The notes under the pieces: model-generated
The model's database searches: none
Told to the model about the DNA's origin: nothing
The model's input: the letters and a program-made list of their open reading frames with translations, nothing else
Shown here: in pieces, positions 1-10,746 of the stretch
Layout: every line of letters starts with the position of its first letter
Position numbering within the stretch: the stretch's first letter is position 1
Translations under genes and position numbers: made by a program
NCBI GenBank assembly: GCA_029204225.1
Contig: CM055095.1
Span: 45,187,446-45,251,445, forward strand
Reading direction: 5' to 3'
Source of the DNA: Diphasiastrum complanatum
Taxonomy: Eukaryota > Streptophyta > Lycopodiopsida > Lycopodiales > Lycopodiaceae
DNA length: 64,000 nucleotides

Positions 1-727
1 AGTCCATTACTACGAAAGTAATGACGAATTGTACTCCAACAATTTTGATAGGTATATCTTCAACCATTCCCCGCAGACAAACTGTCGTTTGATCAGCTAG
101 CTTAATGGCAAAAGTCGCAAGTTTTATCTTTGTAAGGTCCCATTTTGCACATAGCTTTGTAGAAATCAGGTTAACTCTCGAACCGCCATCTATCACAGCT
201 GCTTCATTAGGAAATTGTATATGCTGTATCGATAGAGTGATATTTTGTTGTTCACTTTTTCAAGCTGCTCCGACATTGAGTGCTTCGTTAGATTCTTCAA
301 ATCCAACACAAAAAAGTGGCTCATGATGAACTTCTGGTTCAGTTTGAGTTAACTTTTGCTTTAATATTTCTTTTGCTTTTGGCACCAGATTCAAGAACTC
401 CTCCAACAAAATATTGATCTTACTAGACAAAATATTCATGAGTAGTTTTGTTTGTAGTGCTTCCGGTTCAGTCACCTTGAAGGGTTCTTCATGATGATGC
501 AAATGAGCATTCATATTTGTATGTGAATTTTTCGATGACTGCAATGGTGAAGAACGAACTTCGGTTGTTGCTCTAGCAGCTTCAAGCTTCTCTTCTTCTT
601 GCAGATGTTTGATCCACTGCCTCATATCCAGCTATCTTCTTTTTTTTGCATGAAGATTTGGATAGACTCCAAATGCTGTTGGTATATCAGTTAATGGTAT
701 AAAATCAGCAAGTACTGGATCTTGTAG
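1..727 (-). pseudogene. Ty3/gypsy gag-protease fragment, cut by the window edge
   Basis: Read on the minus strand, this holds the end of a gag region and the start of a retropepsin-like aspartic protease. The protease core reads VIDGGSRVNLIST and is followed by AIKLADQ and EDIPIKI. The same motifs occur in the gypsy copy at 8,314-8,796 (VVDGGSGVNLIST, AIKLADQ, EDIPVKI). One in-frame TGA lies just before the protease, after EALNVGAA. Otherwise the frame is open to base 1, so the catalytic domain continues outside the window. Homology to the 8.4-9.2 kb copy stops at about 727, where LTR-like DNA begins. It is a dead fragment with no sign of a host role. Confidence 0.8.
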
Positions 728-1559
728 GAAAAATAGTCATTACTTTTTCACAGAGAACACGATACAAATTTGAATAAATCAACTTAATATCAGTGTCTTC
801 AATCACGATTTATTTGATCTATGTACTAATAGAATAGTATTTGTTTTGATTGAATATGCGTGCGAAAATTAAATGTGGATGTATTAGATTTATATGCGAA
901 AGTATGAGACAATTTAAGACAATTTAGACTATTGATCAAAAACAAATTTTTATAACTCTGAATCTGATTCATCAATATACATCTCTTGTTGTCTTATTTC
1001 GTTGTTGTGTCTCTGATTGAGTGAGTTTCAACAAGTAGTGCATACATATTTATATTGCTACAAGACAGGCCTTTTGGCCTTTTATTTATAGGTCTTTTGC
1101 CCTTTTAATACTGTAATAGTAGAAATCTAACCGTTTATGACGATTGATATTTAAATAGACGTTCTGTTTTCAGGCTCGAATAAATTCTGTTCGCAAATAT
1201 TTTGTGACAGTCTGTTTCTTCATCCCAGCTTCGTGTTTCACAAATTGTTTGCGACAGATGACAATTCGTAAGCTTGAAGAAGAAAGCTAGAATATTTTGC
1301 GAACATCTGAGACTTGAACAAGAAACATAAAATTTTGCGACAAGATTTTGTTCTCGAATCTTTTGAGTTTCAACAAGAAAGCCACGAGCTTCCACAAGAC
1401 ACTGTTTCGTGAATCTTTCAAGTTGGTCACGAATAGAAAAGTTTTGAGTTCGCGTCCGTTTCTTTCTCATCCATTGTCAAATAAACTGTGTGCTTTGTTG
1501 GTAGAATCAAGATCTATCTGATCAATTGTTCTACAGCTCTCTCTGAAAGTGGCAGTTGG
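728..1559 (-). mobile_element. Probable 3' LTR of a minus-strand copia element
   Basis: This non-coding, AT-rich stretch lies between the gypsy fragment and a copia RNase H end on the same strand, which is where the 3' LTR of that copia should be. It contains TTTGCGAC/TTGCGAAC-like words and TTTGTGAC variants repeated through 1,190-1,440, and two GGCCTTTT segments near 1,070. I cannot fix the termini because no second LTR copy is in view. The short ORF at 1,135-1,470 shows no family resemblance and is taken as non-coding. Confidence 0.4.
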
Positions 1560-1804
1560 ATTAACTCCAATCTTCTTTGCTGCTTCTAGAACAAGGCTTT
1601 ACTTAGTGGCTTTGTAAAGATATCAGCTGCCATTTCCTCTGTGGGTATGAAGACTATTTTTAGTATCTTCTTCTCGAATAAGTCCTGAATCACATGATAC
1701 TTGATAGCTACGTGCTTCATTTTCAAGTGAAATACAGGATCTTTTGTAAGATAGATTGCTGAAGTATTATCCTAGGTTCCGGTGACAGCCATGCTACGTT
1801 TATC
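1560..1804 (-). pseudogene. Copia RNase H C-terminus
   Basis: The minus-strand translation gives the classic end of a copia polyprotein: DNTSAIYLTKDPVFH, then KMKHVAIKYHVIQ, then FIPTEEMAADIFTKPLSKAL and a stop. These correspond to the conserved DN.SAI...NP.FH, H.RYHFIR and DILTK.L motifs at the end of copia RNase H. Upstream coding is lost. After removal of the young copia element at 1,810-8,039, this piece abuts gypsy sequence at 8,045, so the copia-gypsy junction predates that insertion. Confidence 0.8.
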
Positions 1805-1809
1805 ATGTT

Positions 1810-2539
1810 TGTGAAGAATTGAAAAAGATTATCTATGTTAGATATAGGGGTCTTATGTTTTTTACATCAAGCATCTAGGTGTAGGATGTTGATAGGAATA
1901 AATTTGGCATAGATGGCAAATTATGCATTTCCACTTGTAATGCCACTATTGAGCCAAAATAGAGTAAGAGGCTAAACACTTGCTAATTAGAGTGTAGACA
2001 AGTGTAAAGTTTTTGTTTGATGAATTCCAAGAGGTCCAATAGGATATAGAGGTGGAACCTTGTGAGGTCCAATAGGAAATTGAGGTGTGCTTGAATGTAG
2101 TCCAATAGAATTAAGAGGTGCATAGGTCAATGATCCAATAGGATCAAGAGGTGACAAAATGTGGTCCAATCATAGTTAAGCATAGTGGTAGCTCGTGGAC
2201 CTACTAGTATCATTGTACTCCTCATTTTGAAGTCAATTGATTTGGTGATTTCATGGATTTTGTGAGTTATTGGATTTCTAGCTTTCTCTCTCTACCCGAG
2301 AGGTCTTGATGCATTTTCTCTCTCTACCCGAGGAGAGCAGCTTGTTTTTCCTTAGATTATTTTTTGAATACTTCCCACACGTGTGAGTGAGAGTTGGAAG
2401 TGATTGAATGCATGTAGTAGTGTGTTTTTGCCATAGGATTCAAGATTGATCTCAATCTAGTCTTGATCTTGGTGCATCTACACACCTTAGGAGATCACAA
2501 GTACATGTAGTCGATAGTCCACACGTGTGAAATTTAACA
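1810..2539 (+). repeat. 5' LTR of the copia element
   Basis: It starts TGTGAAG and ends TTTAACA directly before the primer site. It carries the 33-bp CCAAT array (2,036-2,170) and two copies of CTCTCTCTACCCGAG about 33 bp apart near 2,286 and 2,320. It ends in a palindromic ACACGTGT segment at 2,521. The matching 3' copy is at 7,303-8,039. Confidence 0.95.
2036..2170 (+). promoter_or_regulatory. Phased CCAAT-box array in the LTR
   Basis: CCAAT occurs at 2,036, 2,069, 2,102, 2,135 and 2,166, so the spacings are 33, 33, 33 and 31 bp. The surrounding unit is about GAGGTCCAATAGGA. The same array is in the 3' LTR from 7,529 and, inverted as ATTGG with spacings 31, 33, 33 and 33, in the related LTR at 42,285-42,419. 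CCAAT is the NF-Y site in plants. That the array acts as an LTR enhancer is inferred. Confidence 0.6.
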
Positions 2540-2551
2540 TGGTATCAGAGC
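2540..2551 (+). other. Primer-binding site, initiator tRNA-Met type
   Basis: TGGTATCAGAGC abuts the 5' LTR end with no spacer. It is the standard plant copia minus-strand primer site, complementary to the 3' end of initiator tRNA-Met. Confidence 0.9.
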
Positions 2552-3294
2552 CTACCTAAGGTTACCATGCATTTTGATCCATCTAAGTGAAAAATTTTCA
2601 TCAATCTTGAGCTAGAAGTTGTCAAGGCCCATTTTCCTAGCTATCTTGTTCAATCTTGGATCAAAAGAGATCAAAAGGACATTGATTGGGTTTGACCTGG
2701 TACTGTACGGAATCAGGTGCTCAGACACATGTGAGGAACATCCAATTTCAGTTTGGAAGTTCTCTCTCATGTTTGATCCATTTATCTTGCTTGATAGCTT
2801 GTTTTGAAGTATTTTTGTCTAGTTTCTGTTGCAATCAGTTTCATTCCATTTGGTTGAGCCAATCAAAAGTTATAAGCTTTTGAAGAGGGTTAGGTAGGGC
2901 ACCTAGACCTAGGTGGACACATTTGGTTTGGTCAAGATATTGCTTGGTTGATCCAAAATCACAGTTGTATGCTTGCCAATCTCATCTATATGTGATCTAG
3001 GCACTGTTTTGAGATCTTAGCCATTTTGTTTCATGCAATATCATTGTATTTGAGTCAAATTTGGTTTCTTAGTGTATTTTACACGTGCTAAGAGTGTTAG
3101 ATCCTAACTTTGCCTATACTCCATCATTTGATGTGAAATAGTTCTTGTTTTAGAGAGATTTGAGTAGCTAGTGAGAATCAATTCACAAATTGTTGTAAGA
3201 TCTTTCATAGAAGGAGATAGTACTCAATTATTGGATCCTATTGAAAGTGTGTAACAACATTTATTGTTCATCATTTGAGTTTTCTTCACTTCAA
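2552..3294 (+). other. Untranslated leader of the copia element
   Basis: About 740 bases separate the primer site from the first good gag ATG at 3,295. No conserved coding motif is seen here. An in-frame upstream ATG at 3,241 would add 18 residues with no gag resemblance. I prefer the ATG at 3,295 because its product (MSSMGSSLLEPSERL) matches the start of the related gag at 13,943 (MATSSGVMLEANDRL). Confidence 0.6.
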
Positions 3295-5574
3295 ATGTCT
3301 TCAATGGGTTCATCCTTGTTGGAACCAAGTGAAAGATTGACCACTTCAAATTATTCAATTTGGAAAATGAGGATGGAGTCCATCTTGATCCTTCAAGACA
3401 TGATGGACATAGTTCTTGGCCTTGAAGAAGAACCACAAGTTCTTCAAGAGGTTCAAAAATACAAAAAGAGAGCTAGGATGGCTCTCCACTACATTAAGAT
3501 GAATGTCTCTAATGAGATATTGAGGGAGATAGGTACTTGTGCAACAGCCAAAGAAGCTTGGGATTGTCTCAAGACTATCTATGAGGCTAAGAATACCTCT
3601 AGGCTTCTCACTCTTAGGAATCAAATCTTTCAAAGTAGCCAAAAGAGTGATGAGAGTGCATCTAGTTATGTTTTGAGAGTAAAAGATATTCATAGAGAGC
3701 TTGCTTGTATTGGTGATTCCATCAATCAAAATGAGCTAGTTCAAGTCATTCTCAATGGCTTGAGAAGTGAATTTGATAATCTTGTCCAATCCTATGCCAT
3801 TAAGGAGGAGCTACCAAGTTTGGAGGCTCTCCAAAGTGTGCTAATTTCAAAAGAATCAAGACAAGAGTACAAGCTCTTGAGGATGGACAAGCTTTCTCTC
3901 ACTCATAATGATGGCAAAGCTCTCTTTGCCAAGGATAAGCACAAAGAGAGGAGCAAGAACCAACATCAACAATCCTCAAGCAAGGACAAAGTCAAATCCA
4001 AAGACAAAGATGAGGAGGAAGATGATTCCTCTAATGCTTCATCATCCAAGCTCAAGAAGAAGAAGAAGATCAAGTGCTTTTATTGTGGCAAGAAAGGTCA
4101 TTATGCCACCAATTGCTTCAAAAAGAAGAATCAACTCAAGCAAGCCAATATTACCAATGAGAAGGAAGACACTATTGCAAGTGATGGAGAGGGACCTCTT
4201 ATGGTCTCTAGTTTCTCATCTACTCCTTTCAAGAAGGACGGCCTATGGTATATTGATAGTGGAGCCTCTTCACATATGTGTAGCTCCAAGGACTCTTTCT
4301 CTTCTATTGCACCTTATGATGGAGTGAAGAAATCAATATACACTGCAAATGATTTTGAATGTCCTATTGAAGGCATAGGGAACATTCCCTTGAAGCTTGC
4401 ATCCTCTAAAGTTCTTTCTCTCTCTAGAGTTCTTTATGTACCTAAGCTTACCAAGAATCTTATTAGTGTTGGCCAATTGCTTGATAATGGCCTTGATGTA
4501 AAATTCAATGTTGATACTTGCACTATCAAGAATAATGATGAGATACTTGCATTAGGATCTAGATTTGGTGGCATCTATAAACTAGATCCAAATGAGTATG
4601 TGAATGCTTGTAATGTTGCTCTTGTGAACAAGCTCTCTATGGAGGAATTATGGCATAGGAGGTTGGGACATCCCAGCTACAAATCCATGCTCTCTATGAT
4701 CAAAGAATCCAAAGCTATTGGCTTGCCAAAGTCATTCTCCAAGAAGATCAAGCCTTGTGAGGCTTGTGCTATTGCTAAATCTCACAAAAAGCCATTTACA
4801 ATATCTTCTATCAAAAGCAAGCATCCTTTGGAGTTAATCCACTCGGATGTGCATTTCTCATCAACTACAAGCAAGGGAGGAGCCACTTGTTTTGTTACTT
4901 TCATTGATGATTACACAAGATTCACTTGGATATATCTTCTTGCTTCAAAATCTATGGTGTTTGATCATTTCCTTATTTTCAAAGCTTATGTAGAGAAGCA
5001 ATTCTCATTCAAGATTAAAGCTCTTAGAAGTGATGGAGGTGGTGAATATTTCTCCAATAAATTTCAAGATTTTTGTGAGCTTGAAGGCATCAAAAGAGAG
5101 TTTTCTTGTGCCTACTCTCCATCTCAAAATGGAGTGGCCGAGAGAAAGAATAGATCTCTATGTGAATGTGCAAAATCTATGAGAATTGAGGCATCTTTGC
5201 CCAAAGATTTTTGGGGAGAAGCCATTAACTGTGCAAATTATCTTTGCAATAGGCTCCCACATATAGCTCTTGGAAGAAAGTCACCATATGAAATCTTATT
5301 TTTGAAGAAGCCTAAGGTTGATCACCTTAGAGTTTTTGGATGCTTATGCTTTGTCCATATTCCCTTGGAAACAAGGAAGAAGGAAGATCCTAGTGCATGC
5401 AAAGGGATCATGGTTGGATACTCATCCACCAAGAAGGCCTATAGAGTCTTTATACTCTCTACTTCTCAAGTTATTGAAAGTAGAGATGTTGTCTTTCATG
5501 AAGATCAACACTCATCATTTGAAGAGGCCGAGATCAAGAAATCTATGGATGCATCATCAATTATTGATTTTTAA
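3295..5574 (+). pseudogene. Copia gag-protease-integrase part of the polyprotein
   Basis: This reads gag, nucleocapsid, protease and integrase in copia order. Counting from the upstream ATG at 3,241, gag spans about residues 20-230. A CCHC zinc knuckle (CFYCGKKGHYATNC) lies near 279-292 and the protease site DSGASSHMC near 339. The GAG-pre-integrase motif LWHRRLGHPS is near 469. The integrase core runs from HSDVHF (534) through GGGEYF (600) to NGVAERKNRS (630). The frame ends at TAA 5,572-5,574, just past integrase. The next segment continues in the same frame, so the stop looks like a recent nonsense mutation, although programmed readthrough cannot be excluded from sequence alone. Confidence 0.92.
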
Positions 5575-6843
5575 GACAATCATGATGTGATGGGGTCGAG
5601 ATTTGAAGAAGACTCTCCTCGGATTTTTTCACCAAGAAGATCCATGAGAGATAGATCCGAGCCTAAGAGGCTCTCATATGTTGACAAAGGCAAACAAGTG
5701 GATCTTGATTCCACTAATTATGTTTTTTATGTCTCTCATGAAGAGCCAAAGAATGTACAAGACGCACTCAATACCAAGGAGTGGTATGATGCCATGAAGC
5801 AAGAGTATGATGCATTGATCACCAACAATACTTGGGAGCTTGTGGATCCTCCTTTCAACAAGCATGTGATTGGTTGCAAGTGGGTATTTCAGATCAAGTT
5901 CAATCATGATGGCACCATCAACAAGCATAAAGCAAGATTATGTGCCAAAGGATTTGCTCAAATCCATGGTCTTGATTATGAGGAGACCTTTGCACCCGTT
6001 GCAAAGATGGTGACAATAAGAATTCTTATTTCTCTTGCTTGTTTTTTCAAGTGGAAGGTGTTCCAATTAGATGTATCCAATGCTTTTCTAAATGGTTATC
6101 TTGAGGAGGAGATCTATATGGAACAACCTCAAGGATTCATCAAGGATGAGTCCAAAGTGTGCTTGCTCTTCAAAAGACTTTATGGACTCAAGCAAGCACC
6201 AAGGTCATGGTATTCAAGACTTAACTCTTTTCTTATCTCACTAGGATTTACTTTTAGTGACTATGATCCTTCCATGTATCTAAAGTTTGTTGATAGCAAT
6301 ATTGTCATTCTTCTAATTTATGTTGATGACATTATTCTTTGTGGAAGTTGTATCAAGCTAGTTGATGAAACCAAGCTAGCACTTGGATGTGAGTTTAAAA
6401 TGCAAGATCTAGGAGAGATACACTACATCCTAGGCCTAGAAATTGATTTTTATGAAAATCATGTCTTTATATGCCAATCTAGATATGCTCACTCTATGTT
6501 GAAAAAATTCCATATGGAAAATTCTAAGAGCATAGATAGTCCAATGGAGCAAATTGTAAAAGATCCTAATAAAGGTGATGAAAGATCCTTTGAGGACATC
6601 ACACTTTTTAGGAGTCTTGTAGGCTCCTTGATTTGGCTTACCATTACTAGGCCCGATCTTAGTTTTTGTGTGCACAAATTGAGTCAATTTATGCAAGAAC
6701 CTAAGATCCATCATTGGAAGATGGCCAAGAGGATTCTAAGTTATGTATCTTCATCTTGTGATTATGGTCTACTCTATAAAAGTGAAGATCTATCCATTAT
6801 TGGCTACTCGGATTTGGACTTTGCAAGTGACAAGATGGATTGA
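5575..6843 (+). pseudogene. Copia reverse transcriptase part of the polyprotein
   Basis: In frame with the preceding segment, this has the copia RT series: KWVFQIKFNHDG, KARLCAKGF, QLDVSNAFLNG, YGLKQAPRSWY, the catalytic YVDDIILCG at about 6,319, then LGLEIDF and ITRPDLSFCV. All expected acidic residues are present. The frame ends at TGA 6,841-6,843 inside the RNase H start, at SDKMD followed by KSISAYTIFLGG. Relatives have arginine there (DRKSTSGY), so a CGA-to-TGA change is likely. Confidence 0.92.
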
Positions 6844-7284
6844 AAGTCTATTAGTGCATACACTATCTTTCTTGGAGGCAATCTAATATCTTGGCTTTCC
6901 AAAAAGCAAGATACTATATCTCTCTCTTCGTGTGAGGCCGAGTACAAAGCACTCACTACAACTACCAAAGAAGTGCTTTGGATTAAGAGGTTATTAATGG
7001 AACTAAAGTGCATCAAGGAGGATGATCTACCAATGATCAAGTGTGATAACATCTTGGCCCAAGCTCTTGCCAATAATCCCATATTTCATGCAAGAAGCAA
7101 GCACATAGAAGTGGCACACCATTTTGTGAGAGAAAAGCTCCTTGGAAGAGAAATCTATTTGGAGCATGTCAACTCGTCCTCTTGTATTGCCGATCTACTC
7201 ACCAAGCCTTTGAGAAAAAGTGCTTTCATCAAGCATAGATCTAATCTTGGAGTTATATCAAGATCAATGCTCAAATCTTCATAG
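6844..7284 (+). pseudogene. Copia RNase H part of the polyprotein
   Basis: Continuing in frame after the TGA, this gives ISAYTIFLGGNLISWLSKKQ, LSSCEAEYKAL, NPIFHARSKHIEV and IADLLTKPL, the complete copia RNase H set. It ends at a natural stop 18 bp before the 3' LTR. The domain is intact apart from the nonsense codon at its start. Confidence 0.9.
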
Positions 7285-7294
7285 ATAATTTTTT

Positions 7295-7302
7295 AGGAGG
7301 AG
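7295..7302 (+). other. Polypurine tract
   Basis: AGGAGGAG directly precedes the 3' LTR, the expected place for the plus-strand priming site. The minus-strand relative keeps the same feature as CTCCTCCT at 42,729-42,736. Confidence 0.8.
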
Positions 7303-8039
7303 TGTGAAGAATTGAAAAAGATTATCTATGTTAGATATAGGGGTCTTATGTTTTTTACATCAAGCATTTAGGTGTAGGATGTTGATAGGAATAAATTTGG
7401 CATAGATGGCAAATTATGCATTTCCACTTGTAATGCCACTATTGAGCCAAAATAGAGTAAGAGGCTAAACACTTGCTAATTAGAGTGTAGACAAGTGTAA
7501 AGTTTTTGTTTGATGAATTCCAAGAGGTCCAATAGGATATAGAGGTGGAACCTTGTGAGGTCCAATAGGAAATTGAGGTGTGCTTGAATATAGTCCAATA
7601 GAATTAAGAGGTGCATAGATCAATGATCCAATAGGATCAAGAGGTGACAAAATGTGGTCCAATCATAGTTAAGCATAGTGGTAGCTCGTGGACCTACTAG
7701 TATCATTGTACTCCTCATTTTGAAGTCAATTGATTTGGTGATTTCATGGATTTTGTGAGTTATTGGATTTCTAGCTTTCTCTCTCTACCCGAGAGGTCTT
7801 GATGCATTTTCTCTCTCTACCCGAGGAGAGCAGCTTGTTTTTACTTAGATTATTTTTTGAATACTTCCCACATGTGTGAATGAGAGTTGGAAGTGATTGA
7901 ATGCATGTAGTAGTGTGTTTTTGCCATAGGATTCAAGATTGATCTTGAATCTCAATCTAGTCTTGATCTTGGTGCATCTACACACCTTAGGAGATCACAA
8001 GTACATGTAGTGGACAGTCCACACGTGTGAAATTTAACA
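7303..8039 (+). repeat. 3' LTR of the copia element
   Basis: The same termini as the 5' LTR. The length difference of 7 bp is one indel. The target duplication ATGTT follows at 8,040-8,044. Confidence 0.95.
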
Positions 8040-8044
8040 ATGTT

Positions 8045-8312
8045 CACCCCATATGAGATGGGCGTGTCAAGGGTGAATCCTCCCGGTGGTAATTCGCTGG
8101 GTTCTAAATCTGAATCTAGATCTGGATGACATGTATGCCCAGCCGTACAGTCAATAGTTGCCAATGCATCCGTCCACAACACGGTATCTGTTTGTGAATC
8201 ATAATGAACACCCATTGAAGCTTTTGGACGATCAATGTTATGGTCTGTTGTGGAAGAAGTGTCATCAACTTTGGGTGGTATAGGCTTCACCACCCATGTG
8301 GAGGGATCCACC
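8045..8312 (-). pseudogene. Gypsy polyprotein segment after protease
   Basis: The minus strand gives a 100-residue acidic stretch (DPSTWVVKPIPPKVDD ... DLDSDLEPSELPPGGFTLD) directly downstream of the protease stop, in another frame. It looks like the protease-RT linker of the same gypsy element. No RT motif follows, because the copia insertion and an older junction to copia RNase H cut it off. Confidence 0.5.
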
Positions 8313-8313
8313 T

Positions 8314-8832
8314 TTACTGCCGCTCTCTATTCTCAAATGTGATTTTGCCGGTCCTCCAATCATGAACTACTTGTGCAATTCGTAACCAAGGTTGTCCCAA
8401 CAAAACTCGATAGGCAGTGGGTGTTTCAAGAATGTCCATCACCACAAATGTGATGACAAATTGTACCCCTGATATCTTGACTGGAATGTCTTCTACAATC
8501 CCCTTTGGCCGCACACATGATTGATCAGCCAGTTTGATGGCGAACTTGGCAGCTTTCAGGCCTTGTAGATTCCACTTCTCATAGAAAGTAGTGGAGATAA
8601 GGTTGACACCCGATCCTCCATCTACAACAACAGCTTCTTCTCCGAAGAGTTTGTGCTTGATAGGAAGAGTTATATTGTGCTGCTCACTCTCCCGAGCCGC
8701 TCCCACGTTCAAAAAATTGTTGGCTTCTTCAAAATCGGTGCAAAATAATGGTTCTTTGGAAGGTATGTCTGATTCAATGTTCAACCAATCTGACAAGACA
8801 CCCTTTGCTTGAGGTGCAAGTCGAAGGAACTC
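8314..8832 (-). pseudogene. Gypsy retropepsin-like protease
   Basis: The protein has the catalytic VVDGGSGVNLIST and a C-terminal LLGQPWLR, the usual flap-to-end pattern of plant gypsy proteases. GG in place of the usual DTGA/DSGA may mean altered activity or a lineage trait, since the copy at 1-727 has DGGS too. It is in the same frame as the gag to its right, separated by one stop near 8,833. Confidence 0.8.
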
Positions 8833-10746
8833 TCAAATAGATATATTCATTCTGCTGGATAAGATGCTCGTCAGTAGTTCCATCCTTGGAGCTTCAGGTT
8901 CTGCCATATGGAATGCTTCTTCCCGATGGTGTAGTTGCACGTTCACATATGATCTGTGTGGTGAACCTTGTGGTGCATTCGCATGTTGATCTCTTTCTGG
9001 TGCAGTGTCTTGAGGAGCTGTCGGTTGATGTGCAACTTGAGCAGCTTCCTCCGCTTGTGCTTCTTGTATCCAATGCTTGATCTTCTGATATCGTCTTTGT
9101 TCATCCTTCACATTCGGATAAGGTAATCTCGCTCCTCCTAATGTTGAAGGTTGGTCAACTGGCACTGATATAGAATGTGGTGATGATGGAGCTACCTCCT
9201 TGCACTTTTGTGCTCGCATAACAGCTAACACTGGAACGTTACAATAGGGAGGTCTCCTTGGTATCGTTGAGTGTGGAGTTGTGCTTGGGCCTGCTGATTG
9301 AACTGCAATCCAGTTCAATGGTGCGCTGTTGGTGGCTCTCAATGGACAATTCTTGTAGCAATGTCCATATCCACACTCGCGACAGAAGGGCATATAAATT
9401 TCTTTGTTTGGACATTCTGCAATCCTATGTTCTTTTCCACATCCATAACGTCCATATAATCTGCCCCCTTGGCGTTGTAGCTGTGCAGCATATGTGGCAT
9501 AATATTCATTAATAGCAGGATCGATGAATGGTTCATCAGGTCTATACCATTGTTGCATTTCCTGTTGGAAAAATGTTTCAGCTTCTGCCACTGTGAGATT
9601 CAGCTGGGCTGCTTGAGGATTATTTGGCCCTGGTGGTGTTGGTAGTGCCATTCTTTGTTGTTGAGGGCCTGGTCCAAGCCTTGGTGCTGCATTAGCTGCT
9701 CCTTGATGGTAAGCATAAGAGGTCTAGAATTGAGTTCTCTTTTGCTGTATGATCCGTGGGTTGTAGGGGCAATACGCAGTGTCGTGCGAGGACGCATTGC
9801 ACAGATGACAATATCTGTGCGTCAGCTTCAAATTCTGCTTCAGTACTGGACACTCGTTGGTAGTGTGATTTTGGGTACAAATGGGACACCAAACATTATC
9901 CTGTCGAGGATACTGCTGCTGATAAGGATCTGGTTGTGGTGCTGCAGTATTTTGAAGAGCCTTAAGTTTTTGGTCAAATATGAGTGTGAGCAGCTCCATC
10001 TGCTGCTTGTGCAGCTTCATGATCTATTCCATCATCGATTCATTGGACAAACTTGTAGAGGCTGAGGTTGATGCAATTGAAGGAGTTGAAGCATGAAGAG
10101 ATGTACTTCCTGGTCTAGAATCATCATCTGATCCTTCATCTTCTTCTCTCATTGAGTCTTCCATAGCTTCGTGCAATGTGGCATATTGCTCCCGTCTTTT
10201 CAGCTCTCGTCTGATGCTTCTAGGTAGTCCCACTAGGAACCACATAATAACCGCATGATCAGGATTAAGCTCTGCATTACACTCGGATCTCAGGTGTTTG
10301 ATCCGTTCGATGTAGTCTCTTACCCTTTCTCTTTTTGCCATCTTGATTTTGCTAAGCAAGAGGAATGGATCTTCAAGAAACTTCTGCGGCTTAAATCTGG
10401 TGATTAAAGCTGCTTTTACCACTTTCCAGTCTGTTCGTTTTTGTGTCGTCTAATTGAAAAACCAATCTAAAGCTGATCATGTCAGGGACATTGGAAACAG
10501 CTTTAGTTTTTCTGCCGAGGTGGTTTCACCATAGATCTCGCATGCTTGCCCATAGATCTGCAAGAATCTGATAGGATTTGTGGATCCATCAAATTTGGGC
10601 AATTCCAATCTGGGAGATCTTCTGATTGCTAGCATAGGAATATTTTGATCCATTGGATTTGGCTGATTTGGTCGGATCTCTTCCGCTGCTGCTTGACGTA
10701 GCTTTGGATTCTCTGTAGGTAGTATTCTACCAAATCTCAATCTCAT
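8833..10746 (-). pseudogene. Gypsy gag with two pairs of zinc-knuckle-like motifs
   Basis: Four ORF pieces (10,746-10,477, 10,422-10,024, 10,020-9,724, 9,651-8,833) share one reading frame with each other and with the protease, so about 811 codons are interrupted only by nonsense codons. The N-terminal part has SPRLELPKFDGSTNPIRFLQ, typical of gypsy gag. The middle has a retrotransposon gag core (RVRDYIERIKHLRSECN, FLVGLPRSIRREL). Then come CPICTQNHTTNECP and CHLCNASSHDTAYC, and later CGKEHRIAECP and CRECGYGHCYKNCP. The last pair recurs at 23,080-23,200, which marks one family. Decay without frameshifts is notable. Confidence 0.85.

Larger units (their letters stand above)
1810..8039 (+). mobile_element. 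Full-length Ty1/copia retrotransposon with 5-bp target duplication
   Basis: The 6,230-bp element has a 730-bp 5' LTR and a 737-bp 3' LTR, both running TGTGAAG...AACA, with the direct repeat ATGTT at 1,805-1,809 and 8,040-8,044. A primer site follows the 5' LTR directly and a purine tract precedes the 3' LTR. Gag, protease, integrase, reverse transcriptase and RNase H lie in one frame in copia order. By eye the LTRs differ at about eight bases plus one 7-bp indel (GATCTTGAATCTCAA against GATCTCAA), which suggests a fairly recent insertion. Two nonsense codons (5,572 and 6,841) make it non-autonomous as written. A rearranged relative lies at 41,909-44,870 on the other strand. Confidence 0.95.

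Noticed and set aside
1987-2169. Minus-strand ORF with 11-residue repeats (DPIGSL, SIGLHS, PIGPHK, PIGPLG)
   Set aside because: It is the translation of the 33-bp CCAAT array in the LTR and recurs in the 3' LTR (7,480-7,662). The 33-bp period is a multiple of three, so it stays open by chance.
3241-3294. Start of gag at the upstream ATG 3,241
   Set aside because: The extra 18 residues have no counterpart in the related gag start at 13,943, whereas the ATG at 3,295 aligns with it.
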